Below, in pieces: positions 19,975 through 33,800 of a stretch of 64,000 nt of DNA. The DNA is from Stromatinia cepivora (lineage: Eukaryota; Ascomycota; Leotiomycetes; Helotiales; Sclerotiniaceae). The number at the start of each line of letters is the position of its first letter. Within the stretch, counting starts at the first letter, position 1. The notes under the pieces were generated by a model. It was not told where the DNA came from. It ran no database searches and worked only from the letters and a program-made list of their open reading frames with translations. The stretch covers positions 620,001 to 684,000 of the forward strand of contig RCTD01000012.1 of the NCBI GenBank assembly GCA_014898415.1, written 5' to 3'. The translations under genes were made by a program, and so were the position numbers.

Positions 19975-21069
19975 TTATTCGTTGAAGTACCAAGTGGCTT
20001 GAGTACGGCCGATAGATTCTTCGGTAAGTTTATCGAATGCGAAGTTTGTAAGATCGATTGAATTACCCAAGCAACCCATACATTTATCGATAACAGTTGC
20101 TTGAGTGGTTTTACCAGTGGTGGTACACTTGATGGTGATTGTCTTTCCACAGTATGGGTTATTGTTTGAGAGGGAACCCATGAGACCAACTGGAAGAGCA
20201 ACACCTGCAAAGTTGGATCCATCAGTAGTGATTCCACAAGCTCCAAGACCAGCTTCGTAGAAAGTAATATCTCCAGAACATGGGGCACCGGAACCGCAGA
20301 CTCCAGAGGAGGATCCAGAGGAGGACTCAGAGGAAGAGGATGATGATGCATAGGTTGTTGCTGGGGTGGGAGCTGCGGCGGTTGAGGATGGAACGACGAC
20401 TGGTGCGACACTGGTGGTTGGAACAACTGGCGCGACACTGAAAGTGGTTGGAATAACGACTGGAGCTGCACTGGAGGTAGTTGGGATAACTACTGGGGCG
20501 ACGCTTGAGGTAGTTGGAATAACAACTGGGGCGACACTGGATGTGGTTGGAATAACAGCCGGAGCGACACTGGATGTGGTTGGAATAACAACCGGAGCGA
20601 CACTGGATGTGGTTGGAATAACAACCGGAGCGACGCTGGAGGTAGTAGGAACAGCAACTGCGGAAGTATGTGTTGTAGATGGAGCAGCAACAGAAACGAA
20701 GGTAGAAGAAGATGGAGCCACAAATGAAGAGCTTGAGGAGCTTGGTTTCTGGTTAAGAACAGCTCTGGTTGAGCTACTAGCCGCGGCAGTAGACTCTGGA
20801 ATAGAAGTGGAAGCCGCGGCAGAAGATTTTGGTATAGTTGCCAAAGTTGTAGGAGTCACGGATGGAGCGCTGGTACTTGGAGCAGGTAATTGACCAGCGG
20901 AAACCCAAACGGTGGTCGTATAATCAACCGTCTCAGTCACCATTTCGATCTCGGTAACCCAGGCAATATCTCGCTTTTCGTGTCTGGCGGCATGTTGGTG
21001 ACGAAGGTGGGGTTGAGCTGCAACGGTAGCAGCCATGAGGCCAGAAAGAATGGCAGTTGTGTACTTCAT
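19975..21069 (-). CDS. Secreted Ser/Thr-rich protein with double-psi beta-barrel domain
   Basis: A single exon of 364 residues. A signal peptide (about residues 1-18, MKYTTAILSGLMAATVAA) is followed by a Kex2-type KR at 32-33. A Ser/Thr/Pro-rich stalk follows, likely heavily O-glycosylated, with about eight copies of an 11-residue unit SVAPVVIPTTS at residues 140-228. The C-terminal 100 residues contain CSGDITFYEAGLGACG, NNPYCGKTITIKC and ATVIDKCMGC, which match the RlpA-like/expansin-like double-psi beta-barrel of fungal cell-surface proteins such as the Asp f 7 and cerato-platanin-adjacent groups. Such proteins may bind wall polysaccharide; no catalysis is proven. ATG 21069 fits the signal peptide. 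Confidence 0.88.
   Translation of the reverse strand: MKYTTAILSGLMAATVAAQPHLRHQHAARHEKRDIAWVTEIEMVTETVDYTTTVWVSAGQLPAPSTSAPSVTPTTLATIPKSSAAASTSIPESTAAASSSTRAVLNQKPSSSSSSFVAPSSSTFVSVAAPSTTHTSAVAVPTTSSVAPVVIPTTSSVAPVVIPTTSSVAPAVIPTTSSVAPVVIPTTSSVAPVVIPTTSSAAPVVIPTTFSVAPVVPTTSVAPVVVPSSTAAAPTPATTYASSSSSSESSSGSSSGVCGSGAPCSGDITFYEAGLGACGITTDGSNFAGVALPVGLMGSLSNNNPYCGKTITIKCTTTGKTTQATVIDKCMGCLGNSIDLTNFAFDKLTEESIGRTQATWYFNE
20386..20652 (-). repeat. In-frame 33-base repeat encoding SVAPVVIPTTS
   Basis: About eight copies of a 33-base unit code for an 11-residue Pro/Val/Thr repeat in the stalk of the secreted protein. Early and late copies have diverged (AAPVV, FSVAPVV) while central copies are nearly identical. 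The unit is a multiple of three, so copy gain or loss keeps the frame. Confidence 0.9.
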
Positions 21070-23508
21070 CTTGATGGTGATTTATTTGTCTGATTTGATT
21101 TGATTTCGTGAAAATGGTTGTGGTTGTGTTTTGTGTATTGGGTATCTTTGGATTGAATCTCTTAAACAAAAACTCAAGTTTGAAATTGTTCAACTTATGC
21201 CTCGAGGGAGTGTGAAAATTGAAAATGACTTGCAATTTCAATGATTGATATCGATCTTCAAAAGGAAGGTGGTAAGGAAGGTGATATTCCTCGTTGGTGA
21301 GTAGGGCTGAAGTAAAGAATGAATGTGAATTGAGGTGGATTGTTTGTTCGATGTGATGAGTAAGTTGAGGAGGAGAAGATCGATTCTTTAAAAAGGCTTC
21401 AAGCTGACTTGCAGTGAAATGAGTTAAGCAGGCTGGCTGTCTTTAGGAAGAGAAGAAGGAGTGTAATGTAGTACTTTGAAGGATTGAAATGCACTAATAA
21501 GATTTTGGATTTTGGATTTTGAGTATCTTTAAAAAGAATGAGGGAAGAAGAAGGGAAGGAGTGAGTGAGATGGCAATTCAAAAAAGATGTGCTGATTATG
21601 AATAATATTCACTAAAGTTGTGTAAATTATGCTAAGAGCTACAATAAGGAAGGGTAAAAAAGTGGACTTCACTAGGATGATGAGGCGTGTTTGACCAGTA
21701 AGAAGTGGATTCAATGAGAGGAATTTTACTTGGCAGGGCGGCCGGGGAGTTGTGGAGTTCAAAGTAGCCCAGGTAGGAAAATATCAAAGTTACAAGGATT
21801 ATTAACCAATTAAATATTAATACTCATTCATATTCCTTACCTTTCTCAAAAATGAGTCTAGGAAAAAGCTGCACTCACTCACTCACTCACTAGTTCATAT
21901 TCTCATGCTAGTTTCCATGGAGTGAGTGGCATGAAGAAAAACACCATTCATTCATTCATTCAGTTGTTCACAAGCTTCAAAATGGGTTGCAAAGTTAACC
22001 TAACAAACTTTAGGAATGAACAATAATAGATACTAGATACCCATGACATGAAACATTAAAACAATGAAACATATCAAAACTATGAGTGAGAATCTTTTTT
22101 TTGATCATTCCCTCAATTTCTTTCTATTTTCCGATCTCCATAATGATTTATTTCATTTGTTCTCTGAAGATCTACTCTACTCTACTCTACTTACCACGAG
22201 AAGAAAATGCGAGTCTCAATAGATCAATAGATCATCAGATAGCTAGATACACCGACTGCACAAACTAAATCAATTAGGCAATTACCCCTGAAAAATCTCC
22301 TAGTAGTGAGGGGCAGTCCCGTACGTAGGTAGGTGATACGACATGATAATCTACTCCAATAGGGTAACTACAGTGTATCTGTAGATTAGTAAAAAGACTT
22401 AGCCAGGTACGAAATCGTCCCGTTTCATCATTTTCATCCAATCATATAATATGCTCAGTGATCTCCCCTGCATGATGAAAAAAAAGAACTTTTTTCCAGT
22501 CAAGACTCAGCCCAGCCCAAAAGCCAGCAACGACCTCCAACTTCAATCATCAATGACATGAGTTGTCACGGAAAACAAAACTTTTTATGCACGCATTTCA
22601 CGAAAGAAACCACGCATGCAAACTAATTATGCATACATACCTAGTAATCTATCTAGCTGCATGCATCCCCGAGAAAGCAGAAGAGCAAAAAGGACTCCAA
22701 TGATCAATCGAGACTTTTTTTATCAGTAGAGTGGGTACGTACGAATCGTAGGTTTCGTAACGCCAATTCATATAATGCTAATTAGCAGTTCAGAAAGCCA
22801 TCTTGCGGGTCTTTTTTTCTTCTTTCGTTTTCTTTTACAGGGCCCATGAGTCCATGACCGACTCCGAACCTTCCGAGAAGGGTCTCACAGTATGAAAATA
22901 TGACCCCCCTCAAGCCCTATCAAGACGTTGTGATTCGCACTGGATTTTCACATGTGTCCGGTCCGTGTTATCAAGATTGAAATACTACGTACTCCGTATC
23001 GATAACTAACTACATACATGCATCAAATCAGATCAAGGGTCCAAAAAAAGTAATAAAAAAAAAGTGCAGGAGATGACTTGTTTCTCATCAATTTCAATTT
23101 TGGAATTATCGTCATGATGGCCAATTTTGATTTATATGGAAGTTCATCGTCAATTGTATCGATAACTCGTTCGTATCATTCACGAGAATAAAAATACTTT
23201 TAGATCGGACCGGGCACCTAAATACCTTGCATATCATGAAGAAAAATAAGAAATTTGGAATAAACACAGCCGCAACTTTATTTCAAGGAGATATAGTAGA
23301 AATCTTACTTTACCTTATTAGTTGATTACGACACGTCTTTTTTAGGATCATCACCCTTCTTTAGTAATTCGAGCGAGGGAATAATTTCTTCCCTTCAGGT
23401 TCCTTCTCTCATCTGATTTGATTTGATTTGATTTGATTTCCGAAATACGATGCTGAGGATCGGAATACGAATTAAATGATGGCTTATCTACCTAGTATCT
23501 GTTAACTG

Positions 23509-23552
23509 CTATACTATACTATACTATGCCATGCCATACCATGCCATGCCAT
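23509..23552. repeat. Compound microsatellite (TATAC)n-(CCATG)n
   Basis: Four TATAC-type units run directly into about six CCATG-type units. This is a plain slippage repeat. Confidence 0.85.
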
Positions 23553-26500
23553 GACATATATATAATCCATAAAGCATCACCATTTGCTATACACAAGCCA
23601 TACTAAGAACATGAAATTTCCACACATCCGAAGACCTCATCAGATGCATCCTCATCGGCCGTTCTACTCAAACAATTAACTGGTCAATATCAAAAACCGG
23701 CTATGCAATATAACTATCCGGTTATGTATGGCTGTTCTGCCGCCCTATGAGTAAAACGGTAACACGACTGTTTGATACCGACTGGTTTTATAGATGGATG
23801 GATGCGTCCAGACCAGTGGGAGAAATTCATGGTAATGATGAATGTACATGTGAATATCACGTGTATGTATGAATGATATGAGACTTGAGTAATCACAACA
23901 GTAATGCAAACATCATTTCCTATTTCATATAATCGATCTCTAATCTCAACCATACCTTAGCAGATTAATCAATTAACTGTACTTAGAACCTCAAAATACT
24001 AGGTACGTACCTACCCCTACTCCGTAATTATACGAAATACATATATCCATCTCAATCAATCACATACTACCTACCTATCCATCAAAAACCCGCATAAACC
24101 CCAACCAAATACCCCCCCTCCCCGCTGTCCTGTGTGCGGGATAATATGAAGAGATGAAGATGCTACTACTGTGCAATCCATCTTTCTTCCCCTCCAAAAA
24201 TGGTAAAATTGAACCTCTTTTAACGGCGTATTTTTCCGTTCTGGATATGATATCAAGCAAGCTTCTCTGGTTTCTGATTTAATAGAGAATGCTTTTCATC
24301 CTTCCTTTGTTCATGGCTCTTATATGCGATTTCTTAAAATATATATATATATTTCTATTAAATGAATCTTATCAAGTAAGTTAGGTATTGATCATGGTGA
24401 GTTTTCTATTTCATGATCTTGACTGAGTAATCTGGGGATTGAGATCTACATTATGAATATATTATTAGATACTAGATATCAAATGAAATATCATGTTATA
24501 ATACTATCTATATATATATGCCTACATATATATATATGTAGACAGGAATTCCAAGTGTAAGTCCTTTCTTTCTTTTCGATACTAGATAGTATTAGTATAA
24601 TAGACCCGGGAATCGAGTTGTCGAATTCGACTGCTGTATTGGGAATCGGAGATAAGTACCTACATAGTACGTAAATATTCACTTTTCAGTATATCTACTA
24701 TGCTCTGTATTATATGTTGTGAACTTTCTTTCAAGGTTCTCTTTCTCGTTCTTTCTTTTATTATATAATGAGTGTATATTATATATAGAGTCTTGTAGTA
24801 ATAAGGTTACTAGGTTAGGGTATGCATCGTTTGTAACTTCCCGATACTATGGTAAGAGAGGAGTGTTGATTAATTCATGAGGGGTTCGATAGTAGTTCTT
24901 ATCAACTAGCGCTCTCAGAGTATACTGATGATATCCGTCTGCATGGTTTCCATCATCATTGTCATTCATGAGGTTAATGCCATCTCATCCTTAAAAACGT
25001 GGGTTTCTTCCCGTCCCATCACAAGTAAGATGTCACCTAGTGTACATCTGCATTGCTATTCTTCTAAACCCGCAATAATCTCCAAATCACCTAAGGGAAA
25101 TAGTTCTTCTATCGAGAATTTTCTAGACTTATCGTAAGGGAGGAAGAGGAAGATATCGAAGGATATCATTTCTCTGAAGCTTTAGATCTACTAGAACTTA
25201 GAACATTAACCGGAGGGCTTTGAAAATTCGAAGATCAGAGCTACCACATTCTTAAGCTTCTCAAAGTCTAAATTTTTAGATAATACATCATTTATCCCAT
25301 GATTCCCTTAGTTAACCCTACCAAAATCCTTGTCTTCGTGTCGGCGTCGGTCTGCGAAAATACGGTTGAGTTTACATCACACTTCTCAACTCTTTATTGA
25401 GCCTAAGTTATAATTTCTGGGTTATGGATGACTTGAAAGTTGGGGATGGAGGAGTTTTTTTTTTAGTTAGGGGGGAGGGGAGGGCGGATCATTTTTTTGC
25501 ACCATATGCTCTTGAGCTGGAAGCTTTACTGAAATACTTCATTAAAGCACTTCACTTTGACATATTTATTCTTTCCTTCTAGTCGGAGCGAGGATAAACT
25601 TTGTATTCAACGACTTATATAAACCCTTCGATACAGTCCCTATACAGAAATATATATCGCATAAATATTAGTATCAAATATAGATCTTCCAGGACAATTT
25701 AATTACATTTTTCCCTTAAATACTTATACCGATTACTTTTATAACGTTTTGGAAAGCTATAATTTAAAAGATAATATCATTTGTTTGGTATAGAATACAG
25801 AATACAGAGATAATGGTTTGAATTATTAAATAATAACTTTTTATTTTGCTTTTATTGTTGTTGTGATAAGTTGTTGTTATTGTAAGTTTTTATTTCTTTT
25901 GGCTGAATGAACAATAGGATTGTAAATAAAGGCTATATGAATATGATATTCATTTTCTGATAGAAGTAGAAAAAGGGAATAAATATAAAGGGGCTGCTAT
26001 TTACTTTTGAAATCTCTCAAATTAAGTTGATACTTGCTTGAAATTTCTGCTATGCAAGTTGATCTGTTCAAAGAATGATGTTCGGGTTACTATTCTATTG
26101 GCTTAAGAAGATGAGGAGTTTAGTAGTGGACTTCTTGGACATTGTGACTATCATTTGATTCTGTTGTGTGTTATTCTTTATACCTGTTTATCATCTCATC
26201 ATACTTCATTACACAAATAAACAACAGCAAAAGAAAAATCTCATCTCATCCCATCCTATTCTCTTCATTCTCCTCCTCAACATCTATTTTCGCATTTCTC
26301 CCACTTCCCCAGAACTCCTTCTTAACACCTCCCCACTCTGAAACATTCCACACCTCACATGTAACTGCGATGTGAGGAATTCTCCCGGATGGAGATTGAG
26401 AATTCAAACTTGAGCTTACCTATAGATGGATTTTGTAGATAGAAAGTTCGGATTTGGAGTTCGGGTAGACCACACGTGGGTAGAGGGGATAGGAGAGGAG

Positions 26501-29500
26501 CTATCCGCATCTCGAAAATAATGATTAGACTACCTTACCCCGGTTTGAATACTCGAGTAGATTGTAAATCATTTTATTAATCATAGGGGGCAGAACCTTG
26601 GGGCGGGATGGGAGGGGGGTAGGGGAATTGAGTTGGAATGGAAAGGAGTTCTTCGAATGAATCAGGGAATCATGAGACTCCGATTTCATTTGGAAGAGCT
26701 GGTGATCATGGTTGACTTCAACAATAGTCTCAATCTATAGCTATATAAGTTCCTAGACTATTCATGCACCAACAATTCTACAGGATACAATACCAATCAA
26801 TTCTGCGAGCTTTATGTTCGGGCGAGCGGAGTTGCGGGAGAGATTTTGGCTTGATGCTTGTAAGAGGTTATATGAGTGAGGTTGGGGTGGGGGAGGGGGG
26901 AGGGGGAAATTGTGAGTTTTGATGGGTGGTAAGTGGTGAGGAGTGGGTGGTGATTGTGTTATCTGGAGGTTTGCAATAGTGATAGTATAGTTTGGAGTTT
27001 TGTCGTCAGTTATATTTACATCGATATTTGAGTATTTAGTTCGTATTTTGTTTGGTTTGTATCTCATCTCATCTCATCTTCGCTTATTTCCGTTGTCTTT
27101 TATATATATACCACCTCCTATCCTATCACTTCCATTAATCCCTTCCCATCTCTATGGCTGATAAATCCAAACCTATTTGGTCCATTGAGAGACATAATCC
27201 TCCCTCAGAGTTTGAGGTGACACCATGACGGTAGCCACTCTTGTCTTTGTGGTATTTTTGAGAGGAAGATGAAGGGAAGGTGATGGGTTTATTTATCATG
27301 GAAGGTAAGATTTGGAGAGGAGAGGAGGAGGAGGGGTGGATGGCTGAAGTGAGGGGGAGGGATTGATTAAGTGAACCCCTGAGAGTCATTACAGAATCTG
27401 TGCTTTAGCAAGTTAATAATGCCCCTAGCTCTAGCAAAAGTATCAATATCAACTAACACCTATATATTACCACTATCCACAAACCTAAAAATTATACAAT
27501 GTATGGACTGGGAATATCCTAATTAGGAATGTGCGAATTCAACTCAGAAAAATCTCCATACTTGGTGAGTGCGGAAACTGCTATATTCCCCTATGATGAG
27601 AGTCAAGCTTGACTTGGGGAGTGCCTTGTTATTATTTTGGTGTTTTATTTTCATTACTACCTATCCGAATTCCTGGCGACTGGCACTCCTGCCGCCCACC
27701 GCGCGCACTGGAACGCTTCCTACCACCACTCCCTACCTCCCCCCCCCCGACGTCTCCCCATCCCTCGGTATTGTCTTTATATTCTATTCAATCTCACTCC
27801 ATGGTCGCCTAAAATGAATGCAAGTCTCATTTTCTCAATCCGGTTGACTTCAGGAATATCAAAAAATAAATAAACACATGCTAGAATAGTATGATTATCA
27901 TGAAGGAGTACTTTACTGAGAGACTGGGAGACTGGAAAAGGGAACACATTGGCAGGTTTGCTTACCACTTGTGAGTTTGGACGGCAAGGGCTTGAGAGGG
28001 ATGAGAGGGTTTATACATAGATAGGGGTATAGGAACTAAAATGGGGGGGAGCGGGGGAGGGGAGGGTCAGGGACCCTCTAGGAACGTGCGGTTGGAATTG
28101 AATCGAGTGGTGAATCCCGCAGGGCTTTCGATTCGAAGGGACGAATAATTCGAAAGGGATACAGATGTTTTGTTGATGGTGTATTATTCACTGAGTGAAA
28201 ACTTCAAATTACCTACCGCATTTCAGTATCTCGGTTTTAGCGGCTTGATTTCCCCTGGGAATTTAAACATTAACATAAAACGTCAGTAAAATCCAAAATA
28301 AATATTTGAAAACATGGGCGGGCCATGGACACGCACGTCGGATCCCTTCATGAGGAGCTTCGACTCCACGATATGAGTGGTGGTTGAAGTTGTCTGATTA
28401 TAAGAGGATGTGAGTCGAGCATTGAAGATATTGAGAGGGGAATATGTTTGAAGGACTTGGGATTGATGATTTCGAGGTTCTGATCCCAGAGATTCTTCTC
28501 ATTCCACGCAGTCCCATTCATTCTCAGCTCATAGCTCATTTCTCTGCTTTATACCTTCCGTCAACTTTCCATCCCCTTCCTTTTAGTTCCCCCTCCTTCC
28601 TTCTATCTCTCCCTACCCGTCTTGGTACATCCTACTATTCCTCATCTTTATCGAGGATCTTATGCTCAAATTCTTTCTAAAGATCTCTGTCCAGTAATAC
28701 TGATGCTATTTATAATAGCGTCGTTCACTTTTTCGCAGATAATTCAATATAGTACTCCCTCACCTCGTAGTTCAGGATTCACCACAGAACTGCATTACAT
28801 ATATATCAGCAGTTAGCCGGTAAATTTGGTCCAGTGCCTTTGAAGTTTTCTTAGTTTTTGGTATCAATAGTTCTTGCGGGCTGTGTTTGAATAGAAAAGG
28901 GAGCGGGGTATAGTTATAAGGGAGATCAAGAGCGAGGAAGCGAGGAGGTAAAAAGGTTGGTGAATTACATGGTATCTTATTATATAATGAACAGAAACGG
29001 GATCAGCTAAGAATCAAATCCCAAGTGAATAGAATTATTCATATCGTCAATCCACCAACATACATTTATAGTATGTTTTTTCATCAGCTAAATCTCTCAC
29101 AAATGAAAAACACTTAGATCCAACAAAGGAGGGACGGGGAAACGGAACCAGTGGGAACCATCAGATGCTGCATGCATTGTTGATTTAGACTGGCCGTTAT
29201 TTACCCTTCAATGAGGGTGGGGGATATACTTGAGTTTGGTTCTGGGTTCTGATTTCAAGGAAGGATATTTCTTGTTCTTTGGTTTTCATCTCATCTCATC
29301 TCATGCTATCACTTTTTTATCATCTCTCACCTCTCAAATCATACACCACCACCCTATACGTTTTACACTGCAGCACTAAAAACACAGCAGTAACCCCAAT
29401 CAAGCAATCTGAGAACGTGTCACTACATTCATATCCTACAGCTGGTATCAGACTGGTCCTATCCCATTTCTTCTTTATAAAGAATTGCTTTGAGGTATTA

Positions 29501-29540
29501 CATTGAAAAGAAAGAATATCCTTAAATATAGGGAGAATGA

Positions 29541-29590
29541 AGAGAGAGAGTGTGTGTGAGAGAGAGAGTGTGTGAGAGAGAGAGAGAGAA
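29541..29590. repeat. GA/GT microsatellite
   Basis: Alternating (GA)n and (GT)n blocks over 50 bases, purine-rich on the plus strand. Confidence 0.9.
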
Positions 29591-30227
29591 TTGTTGACAG
29601 GAAATTTGGGGATTTCGTATGAGAAAGTAAATAAGGATTGAAGATGGTTGATTTAGTGAATTACATGATTTTGTCCGTCAATATGGATAAAAATTGTATG
29701 GAATAACAAATTTTACACTATCATCTAGATCATGGAAAAGCTTTTGTTCAAGGTCACAGGACCGTTGAGGCAAACTAATAATCTAAGATAAATCATACAT
29801 ACATTTATTTCCGTGTAATATATCAGTTCAAAGGTCTTGCAATGATGAGAGTAGTGAGAAGAATTCCACAAAGGTGCTGCGAAGGGTATTATAATCGTTA
29901 GAATTCACGGAAGTTTAAGCGATGTAATTGGCTGTTTTATTGTCATCTGGAGTTTTGTCACCTCTTTTCGCCTCATCTTCTCATCATCATCATTGATATT
30001 CTTACTGTCTATCATACTTTACTTATACCCCCCCCCAATATGCCCAAATTCACTCACATCAACGATTGACTTTTATTCCAACATTCTATCTCGCAATATC
30101 CCTTCTATAACCCCAAAGTCTAGTACCAGAATAGAATCTCGCTAACTAGCACCCATTTGTTTCATTCATATTGCCTTGATGAGTTTTACGGATAGAAGGT
30201 CTAGCTATACTAATTGAATATATATTA

Positions 30228-30810
30228 GCTATGCACAATTTTTACGCAGAGATAGACTACGCAGAAATAACCCGCAACCTATAGATACCCACAGATAGTC
30301 CGCTCTATGAGTTATTTATTGAAGATATTACCCAGCTTACAAATTATCTATTGAGATTTTAAAATAATCTATCCTATATAGATTATCTATAGATTATTTG
30401 TAAATTATCCATCTATTCATAGATTAATAGATTATTCATAAATAATCCATCAATTCATAAATTTTTTATAAATAATTTATATAATTTATAAAGATTAATA
30501 TAAAAATTAATATAATAATATAAGAATAACTTCAAAAATAAACGAATATCTATTAATCCATAAATTATTTGTAAATGATTTACAGATTAGTTATAGATTA
30601 TTTACAGATAATTTATTTATTTGTAGATTGATAAATTATTCATAAATTATTAAATATTTACAAATAATTTACAAATAATTTATAAATAATCTATTCAGAT
30701 TTTCAATTATTTATTTTACAAATGGATTATTTATAAATCATCTATCAAGAGCAATAATCCGCTCCGCGGGTACCCGTTGCGCAGCCTACGCAGAGAAAAA
30801 GAAGCGGGAA
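30228..30810. repeat. AT-rich island of degenerate short repeats with GC-richer edges
   Basis: From about 30310 to 30745 nearly every base is A or T, built from variants of ATAATTTATAGATTATC. The two edges are less AT-rich and share words: CTACGCAGA at about 30254 and 30789, and AGTCCGCTC/AATCCGCTC at about 30298 and 30756. The right edge has CCGCGGGTACCCG. The picture fits an old tandem repeat based on a TAATCCGCGGATTA-like unit whose C and G bases have largely turned to T and A in the core, as repeat-induced point mutation would do. No open frame exists here. Confidence 0.5.
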
Positions 30811-33800
30811 TGTGCTAGTATGGCTTCATGATCTGTATTCGGGTATGAAGCGAATCCTGCAGGCCAATATCCAGACTAGAGCATAGCTCATTCACCCAAT
30901 CTACCCATCCATCAACTCAGACGTACCCCCTCGCTCATCCTCATCAAATCTCCAAATCCTTCTGAGCAGCTATTTAAGAACCTAACATTATGAGCATGCC
31001 TTCTTCCCCTAAACAGATTAACGCAACGCCCGCGATGGTGCGTGTATTTTTTAGGTATTGCTTCTTCCGGTATGGGATTCTAGTTTTAGGATTCTATCCG
31101 TGTGTTTTCTGCAATTGCTGGGTGTGTGGGGGTGTTCTCAATATCCCGTCTCATTTAACTCGACTCCTACCTTTGAGCTTAGTTAAATGACAAGAATTAT
31201 ACCCACAAGCGACGGCAATGAACTTCTCCCTCTGAAATAAACGAAATTTTTTTCGTTGGATTGCATTCCAAGTTCATCATAGAAAAGAGAAGTCAGGACA
31301 GGTCGTTGGCTTCGGTTGACTTTGGTGGAATGAACGTGTACTAAAGAGCTGCTGACATCTCATACCAGCATAAAGTTCATACTACTAGGCTTCTAAGCGT
31401 AGTTTATATACAGAAGGGGATGGTGCCTGAAGTTGAATATGAGAGATTCCCTCGAGAGTGCGTTTGGGTTGTAAGGGCAAGCGCTATAGGGTGGCAAGTG
31501 AATGCGAAGCGCTGTAGAAGGAAACAATGGGATTCAACAAGAATGTATCAAAGCTAACCAACTCCCCTCCTTTAAACTGTAGAATCATAGTGAATCCTGA
31601 TTTCTCCACTAAGTCTCCTCTTGCTTCATGCGTCCTCGAAACTCTCCAATGGTTTTCCACTTCTTTGCTATTTAAAGGTTGTGAGATAGCAGTTGGTAAT
31701 ATAAGAGCCTTCGTAGACCCAATTGGATTCAAAGCAGATAGACAGCTATAGGTGAGAGGTGTAGTGTTAAGATGAACTAAAAAAGGTGACAACAGTGGAG
31801 GTTAAATTATGTCTGATATGAAATGAAATTTCTAAATATGATCTGGTGATGAGACGAGTCTAGGATAACTGTTAAAAAGAAGAATGAAAAATAAACAATG
31901 ACAACGTAAAAGAAAGCCCAACAATAAGAATTTTTCCAGAAATTATATCCCGTAAAGTGATAAATATTATTAATGGCAAAATATAACATCGAATCGTATC
32001 TGAGCCCTTTCCTGAACTCCTGGCATTTTCACGATAACGTCTGCTTTAACTAGGTAGTGTATAATCCCCCTATTTTCTTGAGTATTTAAGATATGTTTAA
32101 GCGAGGAAACATAGCGATTGATCTACTTTGGTGTGCTGCCGGGACATTATCTTTGGAATATACCAGGTATATTCTTAGCGGATGTTTGGGGAGTCACATA
32201 ACGGGGTAATACCGTGAAGGGTCTGTTGTGTCTAAGTCCGAGTCGCAGGTAGGATAAAGCTGAGATTGAACTTGAATGAGGGATAACTCACCCTCTAACC
32301 TTCCAATTCCTGCAAACATTCCCAATTTCAGATCGATCCGCATTTCTCTCACAACTAAGCGGAGACGTTGCACGCTCATCATGTACATTATATTCCCCAG
32401 ACAGGACAGTGCATCAAGCCTACAAATATAATTCATCCTCAACTGCCTCCAATCCTCGAAATTAGACTTAAACTTTTCAATTCGCTACCCTTTATTTGCA
32501 CTATCCTCGAATTGAAATGTGTAGTAGACCAAGGTGAGCCTTACCGGCTTTATCATGGGAAATACATTGGTGCTGACTTTGTAGAGAAAAACTGGAAGGC
32601 GAAGGAGTGAGTATGTGAGATCAGCGACGAATTTAATTGTGAAGTGAAAATGACGGCGATGCAAGTATTGCATCATCTTTAAAATTTACCTGAAGATTAG
32701 AGAAAGAGCAGAAAGAGTTCAAACTACAATCTATATTGCGGGAGGAGTGGACTTGTGACTTGTGTTTTGATTTCCCTATTCCTCAACTCTATTGGAGAAG
32801 AAAGAAGAGGGAAACAGGGCTCGATTTTCGAGAGTTAACCATACGTTAAAAAACAAACAAAAAAACGTCGAGAATTTAAAAAGGTAACTTCAAGATGCCC
32901 TCTCACATCGAAGTCCAATACTTTGGTCAATGCAAGCCATTCGTATCTTGTTTTGTGGTGATTTTTCAAAGTCATGGCTTGGAGGTAGGTGCTGAAGAGC
33001 AAGGTTAGACGAAAAAGATTTGATATTATTGTATGGGTGCTGGATTTCACAAGAACTTCATGTTCTAAAGGAAGAGAATGAATATAATGGATAGGTAATT
33101 AACAATTTTTTAATTTCATAAGAATACGATGATCCACCTTCATTCCTCTCATGATCATCCTCACCTCTCCCTAATATTCTTACCGCCAAAAGCAGGCAAA
33201 TCAAGCTCCATTCACATCACATCATATAAAGTCCACCCGTGAATTCACTCATCGACTTCCCCTTTCCATCCTTCCTAGTCCAAGAAACTTTATAAAAATT
33301 CCTAATCTAAGTTTATATAAACTCCTAGCTCAACAATAACGCAGCAACGATCCCCTTCAAACACATCATACATCAGGTGGGGTGGTCACACACAGTTTGT
33401 GACAAGACTGAGATAAGGTGTAATTGAATTGCGGGCTAGATATCTTTTCCAGAGTAGGAAGAGAATGTATAAAAAGATCTTACGGCATAAAGTAGTGATA
33501 ATTTTAAGTCGACTTCATTTGATGACAATATAAAAGTTGAGATGAAAAATGACGATGAGAAAACAATATAGATGAGAATTTAAAAGGTGATGAATATCAT
33601 TAGATAATATAAATTGGAGATATAAGTAGGATGATTATGAAACAACAGAATGCAATAGACTACATCTCACTCATTCTCTCACCAGCCCCCCGAGAAACTA
33701 TTCTTCTAGAAGAGCAGACCCGAACAAGTAAACAGGTAATTAGTAGACAGCGAATTTATTCCCTTTCCATCCCCATCATCCCTTCATTCTTCTTCCCTCT

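Larger units (their letters stand above)
21070..30220. other. Gene desert, first part; promoter region of the DPBB gene at its left
   Basis: About 9 kb without any frame I recognise as a gene. The left few hundred bases must hold the 5' leader and promoter of the minus-strand secreted-protein gene. The rest is AT-rich with many simple repeats: CACT near 21875-21890, CATT near 21945-21960, GATTT five times at 23413-23439, TATAC and CCATG runs at 23509-23552, CATCT runs at 27058-27079 and 29286-29303, and GA/GT at 29541-29590. G-rich tracts occur at 26590-26620, 26880-26905 and 28045-28070. Short frames (for example 26762-27067 minus) are proline or low-complexity artefacts. Undetected multi-exon genes or long non-coding RNAs cannot be excluded. 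Confidence 0.45.

Noticed and set aside
20366..20893. Plus-strand frame of 175 codons over the secreted-protein gene
   Set aside because: Antisense shadow of the in-frame Pro/Thr repeat.
24928..25137. Possible NACHT-protein fragment (SSLKTWVSSRP)
   Set aside because: A single short resemblance without Walker motifs or extension on either side.
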